Below are positions 41,581 to 50,265 of a stretch of DNA of 64,000 nt, in pieces. Origin of the DNA: Yinghuangia soli (GTDB lineage: Bacteria; Actinomycetota; Actinomycetes; Streptomycetales; Streptomycetaceae); assembly GCF_021502675.1 (NCBI RefSeq), contig NZ_JAKFHA010000046.1, positions 1 through 64,000 of the forward strand. The letters are read 5' to 3'. A model generated the notes under the pieces. That model saw only the letters and a program-made list of their open reading frames with translations. It did no database searches and had not been told where the DNA came from. The translations under genes were made by a program, and so were the position numbers. Positions within the stretch are counted from its first letter, which is position 1. Each line of letters opens with the position of its first letter.

Positions 41581-42303
41581 ATGCAGAACCGACCCCGCAA
41601 CGAGATCCGGCACCAGCGCCGGAATCACCACCAGTTCCAGGACCGGATGCAGAACCCGACGTACGCCCCGGCCTGTGCCGGCGGCGACACCCCCGCGAGG
41701 CCGCGCACCCGGCGCCCGCGGTCCGGCGCTGCGGCGACCGCCGCCGCGGCCGCCGCGTTCGTCCTGGCGCTCGCCCTTGCCGGGTGCAGTTCCTCGGACG
41801 GCGACGGTTCCAGGGTCGCCAGCGCCGCAACCCCAAGCGCATCCTCCCCCGGCGGCAGCGCGAGCCCCTCGGGCTCGTCCGGCAGCGGGGATTCGGAGGA
41901 GCAGAAGATGCTCCGGCATTCGCAGTGCATGCGGGAGAACGGCGTCCCCGACTTCCCCGACCCGGTGATGGACGGCAAGGGCGGCGCCGGGATCTCCCTG
42001 CCCGAAGGAACCGACATCAACGCCGTGAAGAAGGCCGAGGCGGCCTGCAAGAAGTTCGCCCCGGGCGGCGGCGAGAACAAGCCGATCAACCCGGAGGCCG
42101 CGAAGCGCAACCGGGAGATTTCCAAGTGCATGCGGGAGAACGGCGTCCCCAACTTCCCCGACCCCTCGGCGGACGGGACGCTGCAGATCGAGGCCACCCC
42201 GGGGTCCGGCATGGAGCCGGGCAATGCGGCCTTCGAGGAAGCGTCGAAGAAGTGCAACATGCTGGGTCAGGGCGGCGGTTCGACGAACCAGGTGAAGCCG
42301 TGA
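41581..42303 (+). CDS. Lipoprotein with duplicated 'CMRENGV' module
   Basis: 240-aa lipoprotein from the ATG at 41581 (GGAGGAGG site upstream). A long basic N-region precedes the hydrophobic helix and lipobox ('FVLALALAGC', Cys about 63). After a Ser/Gly linker come two copies of a module, 'HSQCMRENGVPDFPDPVMDG' and 'ISKCMRENGVPNFPDPSADG', each followed by a second Cys ('EAACKKFAPG', 'SKKCNMLGQG'). The paired Cys suggest a disulfide in each module. First gene of the MacB-like operon; it overlaps the adaptor gene by GTGA. Presumably an extracellular accessory of the pump. Confidence 0.82.
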   Translation: MQNRPRNEIRHQRRNHHQFQDRMQNPTYAPACAGGDTPARPRTRRPRSGAAATAAAAAAFVLALALAGCSSSDGDGSRVASAATPSASSPGGSASPSGSSGSGDSEEQKMLRHSQCMRENGVPDFPDPVMDGKGGAGISLPEGTDINAVKKAEAACKKFAPGGGENKPINPEAAKRNREISKCMRENGVPNFPDPSADGTLQIEATPGSGMEPGNAAFEEASKKCNMLGQGGGSTNQVKP

Positions 42304-43385
42304 CGCGTACGGGACGGGTCGTCGGCGCCGCGGCCGCGGTCGTCGCGGTGGCCGCGGGAGCGGCGGCCGGGCTCGGTTTCGCCCCCGAGTTCGGCGGCAA
42401 CGGCGAGGACGGGAAGCCGGCGCGCGGCAACCTGCCGCCGGCGACCGCGACCGTCGGCAAGCAGACCCTGGTCGACACCACGACCAAGACGGGATCGCTG
42501 AGCCACGGCGACAGCACCACGGTGAACGGCAAGCTGACCGGCACGGTCACGGGCCTGGCGGCGGTCGGCAGCATCGTCGCGCCCGGGAAGGCGTTGTACG
42601 ACGTCGACGCGAAGCCGGTCGTCCTGCTGCAAGGGGCGTTGCCCGCGTACCGGGCCCTGGCCCCGGACACCGAGGGCGCGGACGTCAAGCAGTTTGAACA
42701 GAACCTGTGGGCGCTGGGCTACCGGGGCTTCACGGTCGACACGAAGTACACCGACGCCACGGCGACCGCGGTGAAGAAGTGGCAGAAGGCGCTCGGTCTG
42801 GAGAAGACCGGGACCGTCGAACTCGGGCGGATCGTGTACGCGTCCGGGCCGGTCCGCGTCGATGCGCACAAGACTGTGGTCGGCGACGCGGCGCAGCCCG
42901 GGCAGGCGGTTCTCACGTACACGGGCGATGCGCGGGTGGTGACCGTCGACCTGGACGTGGCCGACCAGCGGCTCGCCGTCGAGGGCGCGGCGGTGACCGT
43001 CAAGCTGCCGGACGGGCGGCCGGTGCCCGGGAAGGTCACCGGGGTGAAGACGGTCGTCGACCCCGGTACCGGGAAGGGCGGGGGCGGTACGGACGACCCG
43101 AAGACAAAGGTGCGCGCCACGGTGGCGCTGGACGAGCCCGCCAACCTCACCGGCCTTGACCAGGCGTCGGTGGGCGTCGCCTTCACCGCGGGCAAGCGCG
43201 AGGGGGTGCTGACCGTGCCGATCGGCGCGCTGCTGGCGCTGTCCGAGGGCGGGTACGGCGTGCAGGTCGTCGAGAACGGCGCGTCACGGGTCGTGGCGGT
43301 GGAGGTGGGGATGTTCGCCGACGGGCGGGTCGAGGTCAGCGGCGGCGGGCTGGCCGAAGGGACGACCGTGGGGATGCCGACGTGA
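42300..43385 (+). CDS. Efflux periplasmic adaptor-like protein with peptidoglycan-binding domain
   Basis: 361-aa exported protein starting at a GTG that overlaps the lipoprotein stop. One N-terminal helix ('[21 protein letters not shown]'), a biotinyl-lipoyl-like beta segment ('[23 protein letters not shown]'), a PG_binding_1 domain ('[17 protein letters not shown] ... [14 protein letters not shown]') and C-terminal HlyD-like beta-barrel ('[22 protein letters not shown]'). This adaptor type with a peptidoglycan-binding insert accompanies MacB-like transporters in actinobacteria, linking the pump to the wall. Confidence 0.88.
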   Translation: MTRTGRVVGAAAAVVAVAAGAAAGLGFAPEFGGNGEDGKPARGNLPPATATVGKQTLVDTTTKTGSLSHGDSTTVNGKLTGTVTGLAAVGSIVAPGKALYDVDAKPVVLLQGALPAYRALAPDTEGADVKQFEQNLWALGYRGFTVDTKYTDATATAVKKWQKALGLEKTGTVELGRIVYASGPVRVDAHKTVVGDAAQPGQAVLTYTGDARVVTVDLDVADQRLAVEGAAVTVKLPDGRPVPGKVTGVKTVVDPGTGKGGGGTDDPKTKVRATVALDEPANLTGLDQASVGVAFTAGKREGVLTVPIGALLALSEGGYGVQVVENGASRVVAVEVGMFADGRVEVSGGGLAEGTTVGMPT

Positions 43386-44251
43386 GCCTGTCCGCTTCCG
43401 CCTCCTATCCGGATCCGGCTCGCGACCGGCCGGGCGACCCGGCCGGAGTCGCCGACCTGGCCGGCGGCATCGGAGCCGTCGAAGGCGGGGTCACCGAAAA
43501 CGGCGCCGCCGGAGTCGGAGCCGCCGGAGTCGGCGTCACCGAAGTCGGACTCGCCCAAGTCGGGCTCGCCGAGGCCGGCCCGACTGCCCGGTCCACCGCC
43601 CTCGTCGAGCTCGACCGGGTGAGCAAGACGTACGCCGGGAGCGTGGCCGCCGTCCGCGAGGTCTCGCTGACCATCGGGTTCGGCGAACTCGTCGCCATCG
43701 CCGGGCCGTCCGGCTCGGGCAAGTCGACGATGCTGAACCTGATCGGCACCTTGGACCGCCCGTCGTCGGGCACGGTCCGCATCGACGGGCACGACGTCGC
43801 CGCGCTGTCCGACCGGAAGCTGTCCGCGCTGCGGGCGCAGCTGATCGGGTTCGTGTTCCAGCAGTTTCATCTCGCGCCCGGGCAGGCCGCGGTCGACAAC
43901 GTCGCCGACGGGCTCCTGTACTCGGGCGTCTCGCTGCGCGAGCGCCGGCGGCGGGCGAAGGAGGCGCTGCTGCGGGTCGGGCTGTCCGGTCGGTTGACCC
44001 ATCTGCCGCACGAAATGTCGGGCGGCGAACGGCAGCGGGTGGCGATCGCCCGCGCGGTCGTCGGCGAGCCCGCGCTGCTGCTGGCGGACGAGCCGACCGG
44101 CAACCTCGACTCGGCGTCGGGTGCGGGCGTCATGGAGTTGCTGCACGAACTGCACGCTTCCGGCACCACGGTGCTGGTGATCACGCACGACCGGGAAATC
44201 GCCGCGGCCCTGCCGCGCCGTATCTCGATGCGGGACGGGGAGGTGGTCTAG
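43382..44251 (+). CDS. MacB/LolD-like ABC transporter ATPase
   Basis: 289-aa ATPase. Walker A '[20 protein letters not shown]', signature '[17 protein letters not shown]', Walker B '[16 protein letters not shown]', H-loop '[10 protein letters not shown]'. Start GTG 43382 overlaps the adaptor stop. The first ~75 residues are a non-family extension with a degenerate 'A/E-x-V-G-x' repeat ('[26 protein letters not shown]', shown in part). It is followed without gap by the permease. MacB-like mechanotransmission of substrates, probably amphiphilic peptides or drugs. Confidence 0.93.
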   Translation: MSLSASASYPDPARDRPGDPAGVADLAGGIGAVEGGVTENGAAGVGAAGVGVTEVGLAQVGLAEAGPTARSTALVELDRVSKTYAGSVAAVREVSLTIGFGELVAIAGPSGSGKSTMLNLIGTLDRPSSGTVRIDGHDVAALSDRKLSALRAQLIGFVFQQFHLAPGQAAVDNVADGLLYSGVSLRERRRRAKEALLRVGLSGRLTHLPHEMSGGERQRVAIARAVVGEPALLLADEPTGNLDSASGAGVMELLHELHASGTTVLVITHDREIAAALPRRISMRDGEVV

Positions 44252-45454
44252 GTGGCGATGGTGCTCTCGCCTGCGCGTCTGCGGGTCCGGGACGTGCTGC
44301 GGGTCGGCGGGTCGGGGTTGCGGACACGCCGCATGCGGGTGTTCCTGTCCGCGCTGGGCATCGCGATCGGCATCGCGGCGATGACCGCGGTGGCCGGGAT
44401 CTCGACCTCCAGCCGGGCGGAACTCGACCGCGAGCTGGACCGGTTCGGGACGAACCTGCTGACCGTGGCACCGGGCAACAAGCTCACCGGCGGTGCCGCG
44501 TCGCTGCCGCCGGAGGCCGTCCCGATGATCGCCCGCATCGGCCCGGTCGAGACGGTCGCCGCGACGGGGCAGTTGTCCGGCGCGAAGGTCTACCGGAACG
44601 ACCGCATCCCGGCCGCCCAGACCAACGCGATCTCGGTCCTCGCGGTCCACCTGAACCTGCCCGCGACGCTGGGCGCGGACCTCGCCGACGGCACCTGGCT
44701 CAACGCCGCCACCGCGAAGTTCCCGGCCGTCGTCCTGGGTTCGGAGACCGCGCAGCGCCTCGGCATCGGGGCCGCGGCGCCGGACGTCCAGGTCCTGCTC
44801 GGCGGCGAACTGTTCACCGTCGTGGGGGTGCTTCAGCCGGTGGCCCTGGCCCCGGAGGTCGACTCGGCCGCGCTCATCGGCTGGCCGGTCGCCCAGTCGC
44901 TCCTCGCGTTCGACGGGCACCCGACGACCGTGTACTCCAGGTCCGTCGAGTCGCAGGTCGAGGCGGTGCGCGACGTCCTGGCCGCGACGGCCAATCCGGC
45001 CAACCCCAACGAGGTGAAGGTCTCGCGCCCGTCCGATGTCCTGGCCGCGAAGCACGCCACGAACGAGGCCTTCACCGGTCTCCTCCTGGGCCTGGGCGCG
45101 GTGGCACTCCTGGTCGGCGGGGTCGGCGTGGCCAACACCATGGTCATCTCGGTCCTGGAGCGCCGGGCGGAGATCGGCCTGCGCAGGTCGCTGGGCGCCA
45201 CCCGCGGCCAGATCCGCACCCAGTTCCTGACCGAGTCCCTGCTCCTTTCCGCCCTGGGCGGCATCGGCGGCGTCTTCCTGGGGACCGCGGTCACGACGGG
45301 CTACGCCGCCACGCAAGGCTGGCCCGCGGTGGTCCCGTTGTGGGCGACGGCCGGCGGGGTCGCGGCCACGCTCGTCATCGGCGCGATCGCCGGCCTGTAC
45401 CCGGCCATACGCGCGTCCCGGCTGCCACCGACGGAGGCACTGGCCGCGACGTAG
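44252..45454 (+). CDS. MacB/FtsX-like ABC permease
   Basis: 400-aa permease beginning (GTG) directly after the ATPase stop. Topology is MacB-like: one N-terminal helix ('VFLSALGIAIGIAAMTAVAGI'), a large extracytoplasmic MacB_PCD domain of about 220 residues, then three C-terminal helices ('LLLGLGAVALLVGGVGVANTMVISV', 'LLLSALGGIGGVFLGTAVTT', 'LWATAGGVAATLVIGAIAGLYPAIRASRL'). The 'ERRAEIGLRRSLGATRGQIRTQFLTES' coupling helix is classic. Last gene of the operon; a GC hairpin follows. Confidence 0.93.
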   Translation: MAMVLSPARLRVRDVLRVGGSGLRTRRMRVFLSALGIAIGIAAMTAVAGISTSSRAELDRELDRFGTNLLTVAPGNKLTGGAASLPPEAVPMIARIGPVETVAATGQLSGAKVYRNDRIPAAQTNAISVLAVHLNLPATLGADLADGTWLNAATAKFPAVVLGSETAQRLGIGAAAPDVQVLLGGELFTVVGVLQPVALAPEVDSAALIGWPVAQSLLAFDGHPTTVYSRSVESQVEAVRDVLAATANPANPNEVKVSRPSDVLAAKHATNEAFTGLLLGLGAVALLVGGVGVANTMVISVLERRAEIGLRRSLGATRGQIRTQFLTESLLLSALGGIGGVFLGTAVTTGYAATQGWPAVVPLWATAGGVAATLVIGAIAGLYPAIRASRLPPTEALAAT

Positions 45455-45508
45455 GTACGCAGTGGAGGTGCGGCGAATACGTCGCGGAGGTGGGGCGCCG
45501 GCCCAACG

Positions 45509-45536
45509 GGGGGGCCGCCCCCAACTGCGGCCCCCC
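45509..45536 (+). terminator. GC-rich hairpin after MacB-like operon
   Basis: GGGGGGCCGC (45509-45518) and GCGGCCCCCC (45527-45536) pair exactly around eight bases, 54 bases past the permease stop. The rest of the 269-base gap shows no gene. Confidence 0.7.
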
Positions 45537-45723
45537 AAGGCGCCGAGGGGCGGCGTAGCGGCATCCGGCAGGTCCCCACCCGCACGACTCCGACCCCGCT
45601 GAAGAGACCGCCACGCCCAACCGGATAATCGGTTCCCCTGTCCGGCGGCCCTGCCGCCCAGGCAGCGCCCGAACGCAGGCCGCCCCTATCCACCCCCGCA
45701 TCCCGCCCCCGCAGGAGGCCCGC

Positions 45724-46407
45724 ATGAACGCCCCCGCGCCGTCCGCCCGGCTTCTCGCGGCCTTGGCCTGCACCGTTCTCCTCGGCGCTGTCGCCGCGTG
45801 CAGCGGGGACGACTCCCCCGCGGCCGCCCCGGCAGCCTCGACGCCGGAGGCCGCCCTGCCCACGGCGCCCGCCTCCCCTGCCCCGGCGACCTCGCCGGCA
45901 GTCGCACCCACCGCGGCCCGTACCCCGTCCGCCTCCGCGGGCACCCCGTCGCCCGCGTCCACGTGGTCCGAGATGGCGCCGAACCACGGGGACTGGCGCG
46001 ACCGGCCCCGCGCGGGCACGGCCCCGGACAACGAGAGCGTGAAGCAGCACTTCGAGGAGTACATCGGCGACATGGAAAACACGTATGGCTCAGGCCGTGG
46101 CGCCAAGTGCTGGCCCGAACGGCCCACCATGTGGACCGACAAGTGCGCCCTCGGCGCCGCAAAGGCCACCGAGGCGGTCAACGCCACACTGGGCCTCATC
46201 AAGCACGAGCCCGCCAACACCTACCCGACCCTGCGGGCCAACGCCGCCCTTGTCCTCAAGGCCGCTTCGGCTTATCGCGCCAACAACTGCGCATCCGACC
46301 CGAAGGACCCGAAGACCCGCGCGACCTGCCAGCAGAACGCCCACACCATCGCCCTCGCGTACGGCTACCTCCGCGACGGCGTCAACGCCGGCCTCGAAGG
46401 CCGCTGA
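45724..46407 (+). CDS. Putative lipoprotein
   Basis: 227-aa exported protein. Signal peptide with lipobox 'LLGAVAACSG' (Cys about 26), then an Ala/Pro/Ser/Thr-rich stalk to residue 80, then a compact domain with four Cys ('AKCWPERPTMWTDKCALG', 'NNCASDPKDPKTRATCQQN'), probably two disulfides, and helical segments. No family recognised. GCAGGAGG precedes the ATG. Monocistronic, ahead of the CHAT gene but separated by an inverted-repeat-bounded gap. Confidence 0.8.
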   Translation: MNAPAPSARLLAALACTVLLGAVAACSGDDSPAAAPAASTPEAALPTAPASPAPATSPAVAPTAARTPSASAGTPSPASTWSEMAPNHGDWRDRPRAGTAPDNESVKQHFEEYIGDMENTYGSGRGAKCWPERPTMWTDKCALGAAKATEAVNATLGLIKHEPANTYPTLRANAALVLKAASAYRANNCASDPKDPKTRATCQQNAHTIALAYGYLRDGVNAGLEGR

Positions 46408-46415
46408 AGCAAGCG

Positions 46416-46497
46416 AGCATCCGGATCGTGCAGCGGGCGGCCCACGTAGGCGAGTGTCGAGGTCGCGGCGCCGACGGCGCCGACGCGGCCGGATGCT
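46416..46497. repeat. Inverted repeat bounding an 82-bp segment upstream of CHAT gene 1
   Basis: AGCATCCGG (46416-46424) is inverted as CCGGATGCT (46489-46497). The inner segment is GC-rich with a doubled GGCGCCGAC. Could be a large stem-loop or chance; no target-site duplication is apparent. Confidence 0.4.
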
Positions 46498-46564
46498 GAT
46501 TGCTCCGCATCCCTTCGCGTGGCGGCCTTGCGCGAGTGCAAGGTGCGTACCGGAGTGACGGTTC

Positions 46565-46570
46565 TAGACT
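46565..46570 (+). promoter_or_regulatory. TAGACT -10 box, leaderless promoter of CHAT gene 1
   Basis: TAGACT ends seven bases before the GTG at 46578, placing the transcription start at or beside the start codon. The same hexamer sits six bases before the paralogous gene at 55194. No -35 consensus is visible. Confidence 0.6.
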
Positions 46571-46577
46571 CCTCCTT

Positions 46578-48881
46578 GTGGGGGACTTCGGTACTGACCT
46601 CGACTTTCACGTGGTCATCGGGGCTGCGACCGACGGCGGTTACCACGTCACGTGGCAGGCGCCAGGGGGTGGCGAGGCGGCGACTGTCATGGCGTTGCCG
46701 CCGACGGCTGTGCTGGACGCGCTCGTCGAGCGGATACCGGACTCTGTTCTGGCGTCGTCCGCCCGTACCCGGCGGGTGATCGTCGGGGACGAGATCCCCG
46801 TGAACCGGCTCGGTCGGCTGCTGTTCGATGCCTTGGTCACCTCTGAGGGCCGGTCGCTCCTGCTCGCGAGTCGGCGACAGGCACACCACGCGCACGGACG
46901 GCTCCGCTTCGTCTTACGGATTCTGCCGCCCGAGCTTGCCCGGCTCCCTTGGGAGTTCATGTACGACTCGGCCGACGAGGAGTACGTCTGCCTCACCACT
47001 CCCCTGATCCGCCACCCCCAGGCCCTGCCCGCTGCACGGCCGCTGCGCGTCGAGGCGCCGCTGCGCATCCTGTGCATGAGCGCGCGGCCCCATGATCAGC
47101 GCAACCTGGCGGTCGACGCCGAAGACGCGCAATTGCGGAGGGCTTTGGCCGACCTCGAGGCGAGCGGCCACGTCGAGGTCGGCTGGGTGCGCGGCCAGAC
47201 CTGGCGGGACCTCCGCGATGCGCTGCACCAAGGCCCCTGGCACGTCTTCCACTTCATCGGGCACGGCAGTTTCGACCGCAGCGCCCAGCAGGGTGCGCTC
47301 GCGCTGGCCGACGAGAACGGCGGCACGCGTTACCTGGGCGCCGACCAATTGGCCACGCTGCTGGCGCAGCACCCCTCCGTGCGGCTCGTCGTCCTCAACG
47401 CCTGCGAGACCGGGCGCGCGGCGGCCCTCAATGCGTCGTCCAGCGTCGCCGGGTCGCTGATGCGCAAGGGGCTGTCCGCGGTGCTCGCCATGCAGTACCC
47501 GATCTCGGACGACGCGGCGGTGGAGTGCAGCCGGACGTTCTACGAGAGCCTGGCCCGCGACCTCCCGGTCGACCTGGCCGTCACCGAGGCGCGCCAGGCC
47601 ATCTGGATGTCGCACCCGGGGTCGCTGGAGTGGGGCACTCCCGTCCTCTATATGCGTTCGCCGGACAGGCACGTGTTCGACGTCGCGGCCACCATCGTCG
47701 CTCCCGCCCGTACCCCCGTCCCGGAGCTGCCGCCCGCGCATGAAGTCGGAGTGATCCACACCGACCCTTGGGACGCTGCGGCCGCCACGTTCCTCGCCGC
47801 CCTGCGCAGGAACGGCGCCCATCTCGTCGCCACTTCCCCCGCCGTCGTCCAGCCCGCAGAGGGGCCAAGCCCTGCGGGGCCGGAACCACTAGGACCTGAG
47901 GACACGAAGGCACCACGGACCCTGCGCGCCGTGCACGCTGCACAGCTCATGCTCGACCTCCCCGTGGACTGCCTCGCCGTCGACAAGGGCGGATATCTCA
48001 TGGCGGCCGCGTCGGGTCCCGGCACGGTCGCGATGTTCAACCTGTTCGAGCTCTTCGCCGGGCGAGACCCCGAGGTCAGCCGTGTACGGCTCGGCAACGC
48101 CAGGAGCACCGGCCTCCATGCCGTGGCGATTTCCCCGGGGGTCAACCTGACCGCCACGACATCGCCCAACGGCAATGTCCGGATCTGGCACTCCCATAGC
48201 GGCGAGGGGGCGCGCTGGCGCTTCCGGCACCGGAGCGCCGTCCTCGACGCGGCGTTCAGCCTCGACGGCAAGCGGATCGCCACGGTGAGCCTCGACCAGG
48301 GGGTCAGCGTGTGGAGCTGGCAAGGCGACCTGGAGTCCCGATTCGACATCGGCCTCCCGGCGGGCCGTGTGGTCTTCAGCCGGGACAGCCGGTGGGTCGC
48401 CGCGACCTCGCTGCAGAACCTCGTCCACGTCTGGGATCTGGAGTCCGGGACCGAGACCGTCCATGCCATGCGGTACCTCGGACCGTCCGGGCTGACCTTC
48501 ACCGCGGACGGACGCGACCTCGTGGTGGGCAACATCGGCGGGATGGCCGAGTTCATCGACGTGGTCACGGGTGAGCAAGGCAGAACCCTCACGCACTTCG
48601 TGACGGACGAGAAGCAGCTCGCCGAACACCCCGTCCCGACCGCCCGCGGCCTGCCCGGTCTGGACGTCGCCGTCGGCGACGACGGACGTGTGCTGGCCAC
48701 GTTCGGGCCGGGCCACGACGTGATGCTCTGGGACCCCTCCTCCGGCGCGGAGCTCGCCCGGATCACCCACGAGTCGGCCGTCCGCGCGGCGGTATTCGGA
48801 CCCCGCGGCAGGTTCCTGGCGACCGGCTGCGACGACGCGACCCTGACCGTCTGGCGGCTTGCCGAGGAGACCGATGACTGA
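46578..48881 (+). CDS. CHAT-domain (caspase-like) peptidase fused to WD40 propeller
   Basis: 767-aa protein. After an N-terminal region (about 1-110, 'DLDFHVVIGAATDGGYHVTWQAPGG'), a CHAT peptidase domain (to about 370) carries the catalytic pair His229 ('HVFHFIGHGSFD') and Cys276 ('VVLNACETGRAAAL'). A Pro-rich linker follows, then a WD40 propeller (about 450-767) with blades ending 'VRIWHSHSG', 'VSVWSWQGD', 'VHVWDLESG', 'VMLWDPSSG' and 'LTVWRLAEE'. CHAT domains are clan CD proteases used in regulated proteolysis and bacterial conflict or cell-death systems. The GTG start is set by alignment to the paralogue and by the -10 box. Its end overlaps the next gene by eight bases. Substrate unknown. 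Confidence 0.92.
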   Translation: MGDFGTDLDFHVVIGAATDGGYHVTWQAPGGGEAATVMALPPTAVLDALVERIPDSVLASSARTRRVIVGDEIPVNRLGRLLFDALVTSEGRSLLLASRRQAHHAHGRLRFVLRILPPELARLPWEFMYDSADEEYVCLTTPLIRHPQALPAARPLRVEAPLRILCMSARPHDQRNLAVDAEDAQLRRALADLEASGHVEVGWVRGQTWRDLRDALHQGPWHVFHFIGHGSFDRSAQQGALALADENGGTRYLGADQLATLLAQHPSVRLVVLNACETGRAAALNASSSVAGSLMRKGLSAVLAMQYPISDDAAVECSRTFYESLARDLPVDLAVTEARQAIWMSHPGSLEWGTPVLYMRSPDRHVFDVAATIVAPARTPVPELPPAHEVGVIHTDPWDAAAATFLAALRRNGAHLVATSPAVVQPAEGPSPAGPEPLGPEDTKAPRTLRAVHAAQLMLDLPVDCLAVDKGGYLMAAASGPGTVAMFNLFELFAGRDPEVSRVRLGNARSTGLHAVAISPGVNLTATTSPNGNVRIWHSHSGEGARWRFRHRSAVLDAAFSLDGKRIATVSLDQGVSVWSWQGDLESRFDIGLPAGRVVFSRDSRWVAATSLQNLVHVWDLESGTETVHAMRYLGPSGLTFTADGRDLVVGNIGGMAEFIDVVTGEQGRTLTHFVTDEKQLAEHPVPTARGLPGLDVAVGDDGRVLATFGPGHDVMLWDPSSGAELARITHESAVRAAVFGPRGRFLATGCDDATLTVWRLAEETDD

Positions 48882-49428
48882 CGCCGTCCCGCCCCCGCAC
48901 GCCGACTTCGTGGTCGACGCCGCGGTCACCGTCGAGCAGGAACTGCCGCTGCTGGAGGCCTTGGACGCCATCGGGTTCACGGTCCGCACACGCGTGCTGC
49001 CGACGCGCCGGGCCGATCCGCTCACCTGGCTGATCCTGATCGCGGTGCCGCTGAGCGGCTTCCTCGGCGGCTTCGGCACCAAGGCGGGCGAGGACTCGTA
49101 CCGCAAGTTCACCGACGGCCTGCGGGCGGTGCTCCGCCGCCACAACCGTCTCACGGAGTCGTCCGACGAAGCGGAGCCGGACGCGGGATCGGCATCGGAA
49201 CCGGCGTCGGAACCGGAGCCCGAGCAGCCGTCCGGCACCGCCCCGCGGCACATCGTCCTCCAAGACCCGGCCTCCGGGCTGCGGATCCTCATCGACCACG
49301 AGCTGACGCCCGAGGCCTACGCGGAACTCCTCAGTCTCGACCTGACCACCTACCAACTTGGCCCGCTCCACTACGACCACGCTCAGAAGCGCTGGCGCTC
49401 CACTGCGGACGAGGCCCTCGCCGGTTGA
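48874..49428 (+). CDS. Hypothetical CHAT-partner protein, putative single membrane segment
   Basis: 184-aa protein that starts eight bases inside the CHAT/WD40 gene, so the two are translationally coupled. Residues about 5-45 look like a small alpha/beta unit ('VVDAAVTVEQELPLLEALDAIGFTVRTRV'); 'LTWLILIAVPLSGFLGGFG' is a plausible membrane helix; an acidic Ser/Pro/Glu linker precedes a C-terminal unit with 'LRILIDHELTPEAYAELLSLD' and 'GPLHYDHAQKRW'. No family recognised. Coupling makes it a candidate substrate, anchor or inhibitor of the CHAT peptidase, but this is inference. Confidence 0.8.
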   Translation: MTDAVPPPHADFVVDAAVTVEQELPLLEALDAIGFTVRTRVLPTRRADPLTWLILIAVPLSGFLGGFGTKAGEDSYRKFTDGLRAVLRRHNRLTESSDEAEPDAGSASEPASEPEPEQPSGTAPRHIVLQDPASGLRILIDHELTPEAYAELLSLDLTTYQLGPLHYDHAQKRWRSTADEALAG

Positions 49429-49484
49429 ACGCGCATGCGAGCGGCGGCTCGTACGGTCAGCCGGGAAGGAGGGCTGCCGGGCCC

Positions 49485-49793
49485 TTATGCGCCCCTGCCT
49501 TTGGTGACCTGCGGGGCGTCATCGCACGCGATCCCGAGGTCGCACATCTCGCTGAGCAGCGTGGCCGCGTTGTCGGCTGCCTGGGGGTCCAGCGGGCCGG
49601 ATGCGGCGAACGGGTCTTGCGCGCTTAGCTGTTCCAGCACCGCATCCTTGGCGGCGGCGAACGAGGGATGGCGTCCGGCCTCTCGGCGTACGGCGTCGGC
49701 GATCCGCTCGGAGGCGGTCAGGCTCGCCGACAGGTACGCCGCGCAGTCCGTGCCGCGGATGACGTTCGTGAACGTCAGCACCCCCTGCGGCAC
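49485..49793 (-). CDS. Hypothetical protein
   Basis: 102-aa frame with a GTG start, because an in-frame TAA lies five codons upstream. It contains 'TFTNVIRGTDCAAYLSASLTASERIADAVRREAG' (in part) and an Ala-rich helical middle, with three Cys in all. No family recognised and no ribosome site. It follows the 100-aa membrane protein by 36 bases on the same strand, so it may be the last gene of a small operon. Could be a truncated gene. Confidence 0.5.
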   Translation of the reverse strand: MPQGVLTFTNVIRGTDCAAYLSASLTASERIADAVRREAGRHPSFAAAKDAVLEQLSAQDPFAASGPLDPQAADNAATLLSEMCDLGIACDDAPQVTKGRGA

Positions 49794-49829
49794 GGGCCGC
49801 GACGCTTATTGCCTTCTGTCCGCGGCCAC

Positions 49830-50132
49830 TCAGGCGGTGGCGTACAGGACTGTTCCGGCGGCTGCGAGGAAGACTCCGCCGGCCAGTTGCAGCCAGGTCA
49901 TGGCCCGGACGAAGCGCGCTGCGTCGTCCTCGCGGGGCTGGGACGCGGTGGCCAGGTCGCCGTGGCGTCGGTGCAGGTGGGTGACGTTGGACATGCGCCG
50001 CTGCACCGCCTTGTCGAGGCTCCCGCCGAGGTTGAGGACTACGCGCAGGTTGTACGCGGCGATCGCCAACCCGGCCAGCGCCAGGATCACGAACACGCCG
50101 GTCGGTTCCTCGCCACCACTCGCTGCAAACAT
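49830..50132 (-). CDS. Small two-helix membrane protein
   Basis: 100-aa protein from the ATG at 50132 ('MFAASGGEE') with a GGGGGG stretch upstream. Two transmembrane helices ('GVFVILALAGLAIAAYNLRVVL' and 'WLQLAGGVFLAAAGTVLYATA') flank a basic/acidic cytoplasmic loop of about 45 residues. No family recognised. It lies between two other minus-strand hypothetical genes. Confidence 0.7.
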   Translation of the reverse strand: MFAASGGEEPTGVFVILALAGLAIAAYNLRVVLNLGGSLDKAVQRRMSNVTHLHRRHGDLATASQPREDDAARFVRAMTWLQLAGGVFLAAAGTVLYATA

Positions 50133-50265
50133 CGTCCCCCCGGAGATCCATGATCGACGCGACGAGCGAGTATGGCAGGAACCATCCGCAGACGGCATGC
50201 CGAAATTGCTTTGTTCGTCGGTTGGTTCGGGGTGGCTGTCGGGGCTTGTGCCTGCTGCGGACCGG

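Noticed and set aside
46416-46497. MITE or small insertion upstream of CHAT gene 1
   Set aside because: The inverted repeat is only nine bases and no target duplication or second copy is seen in the window.
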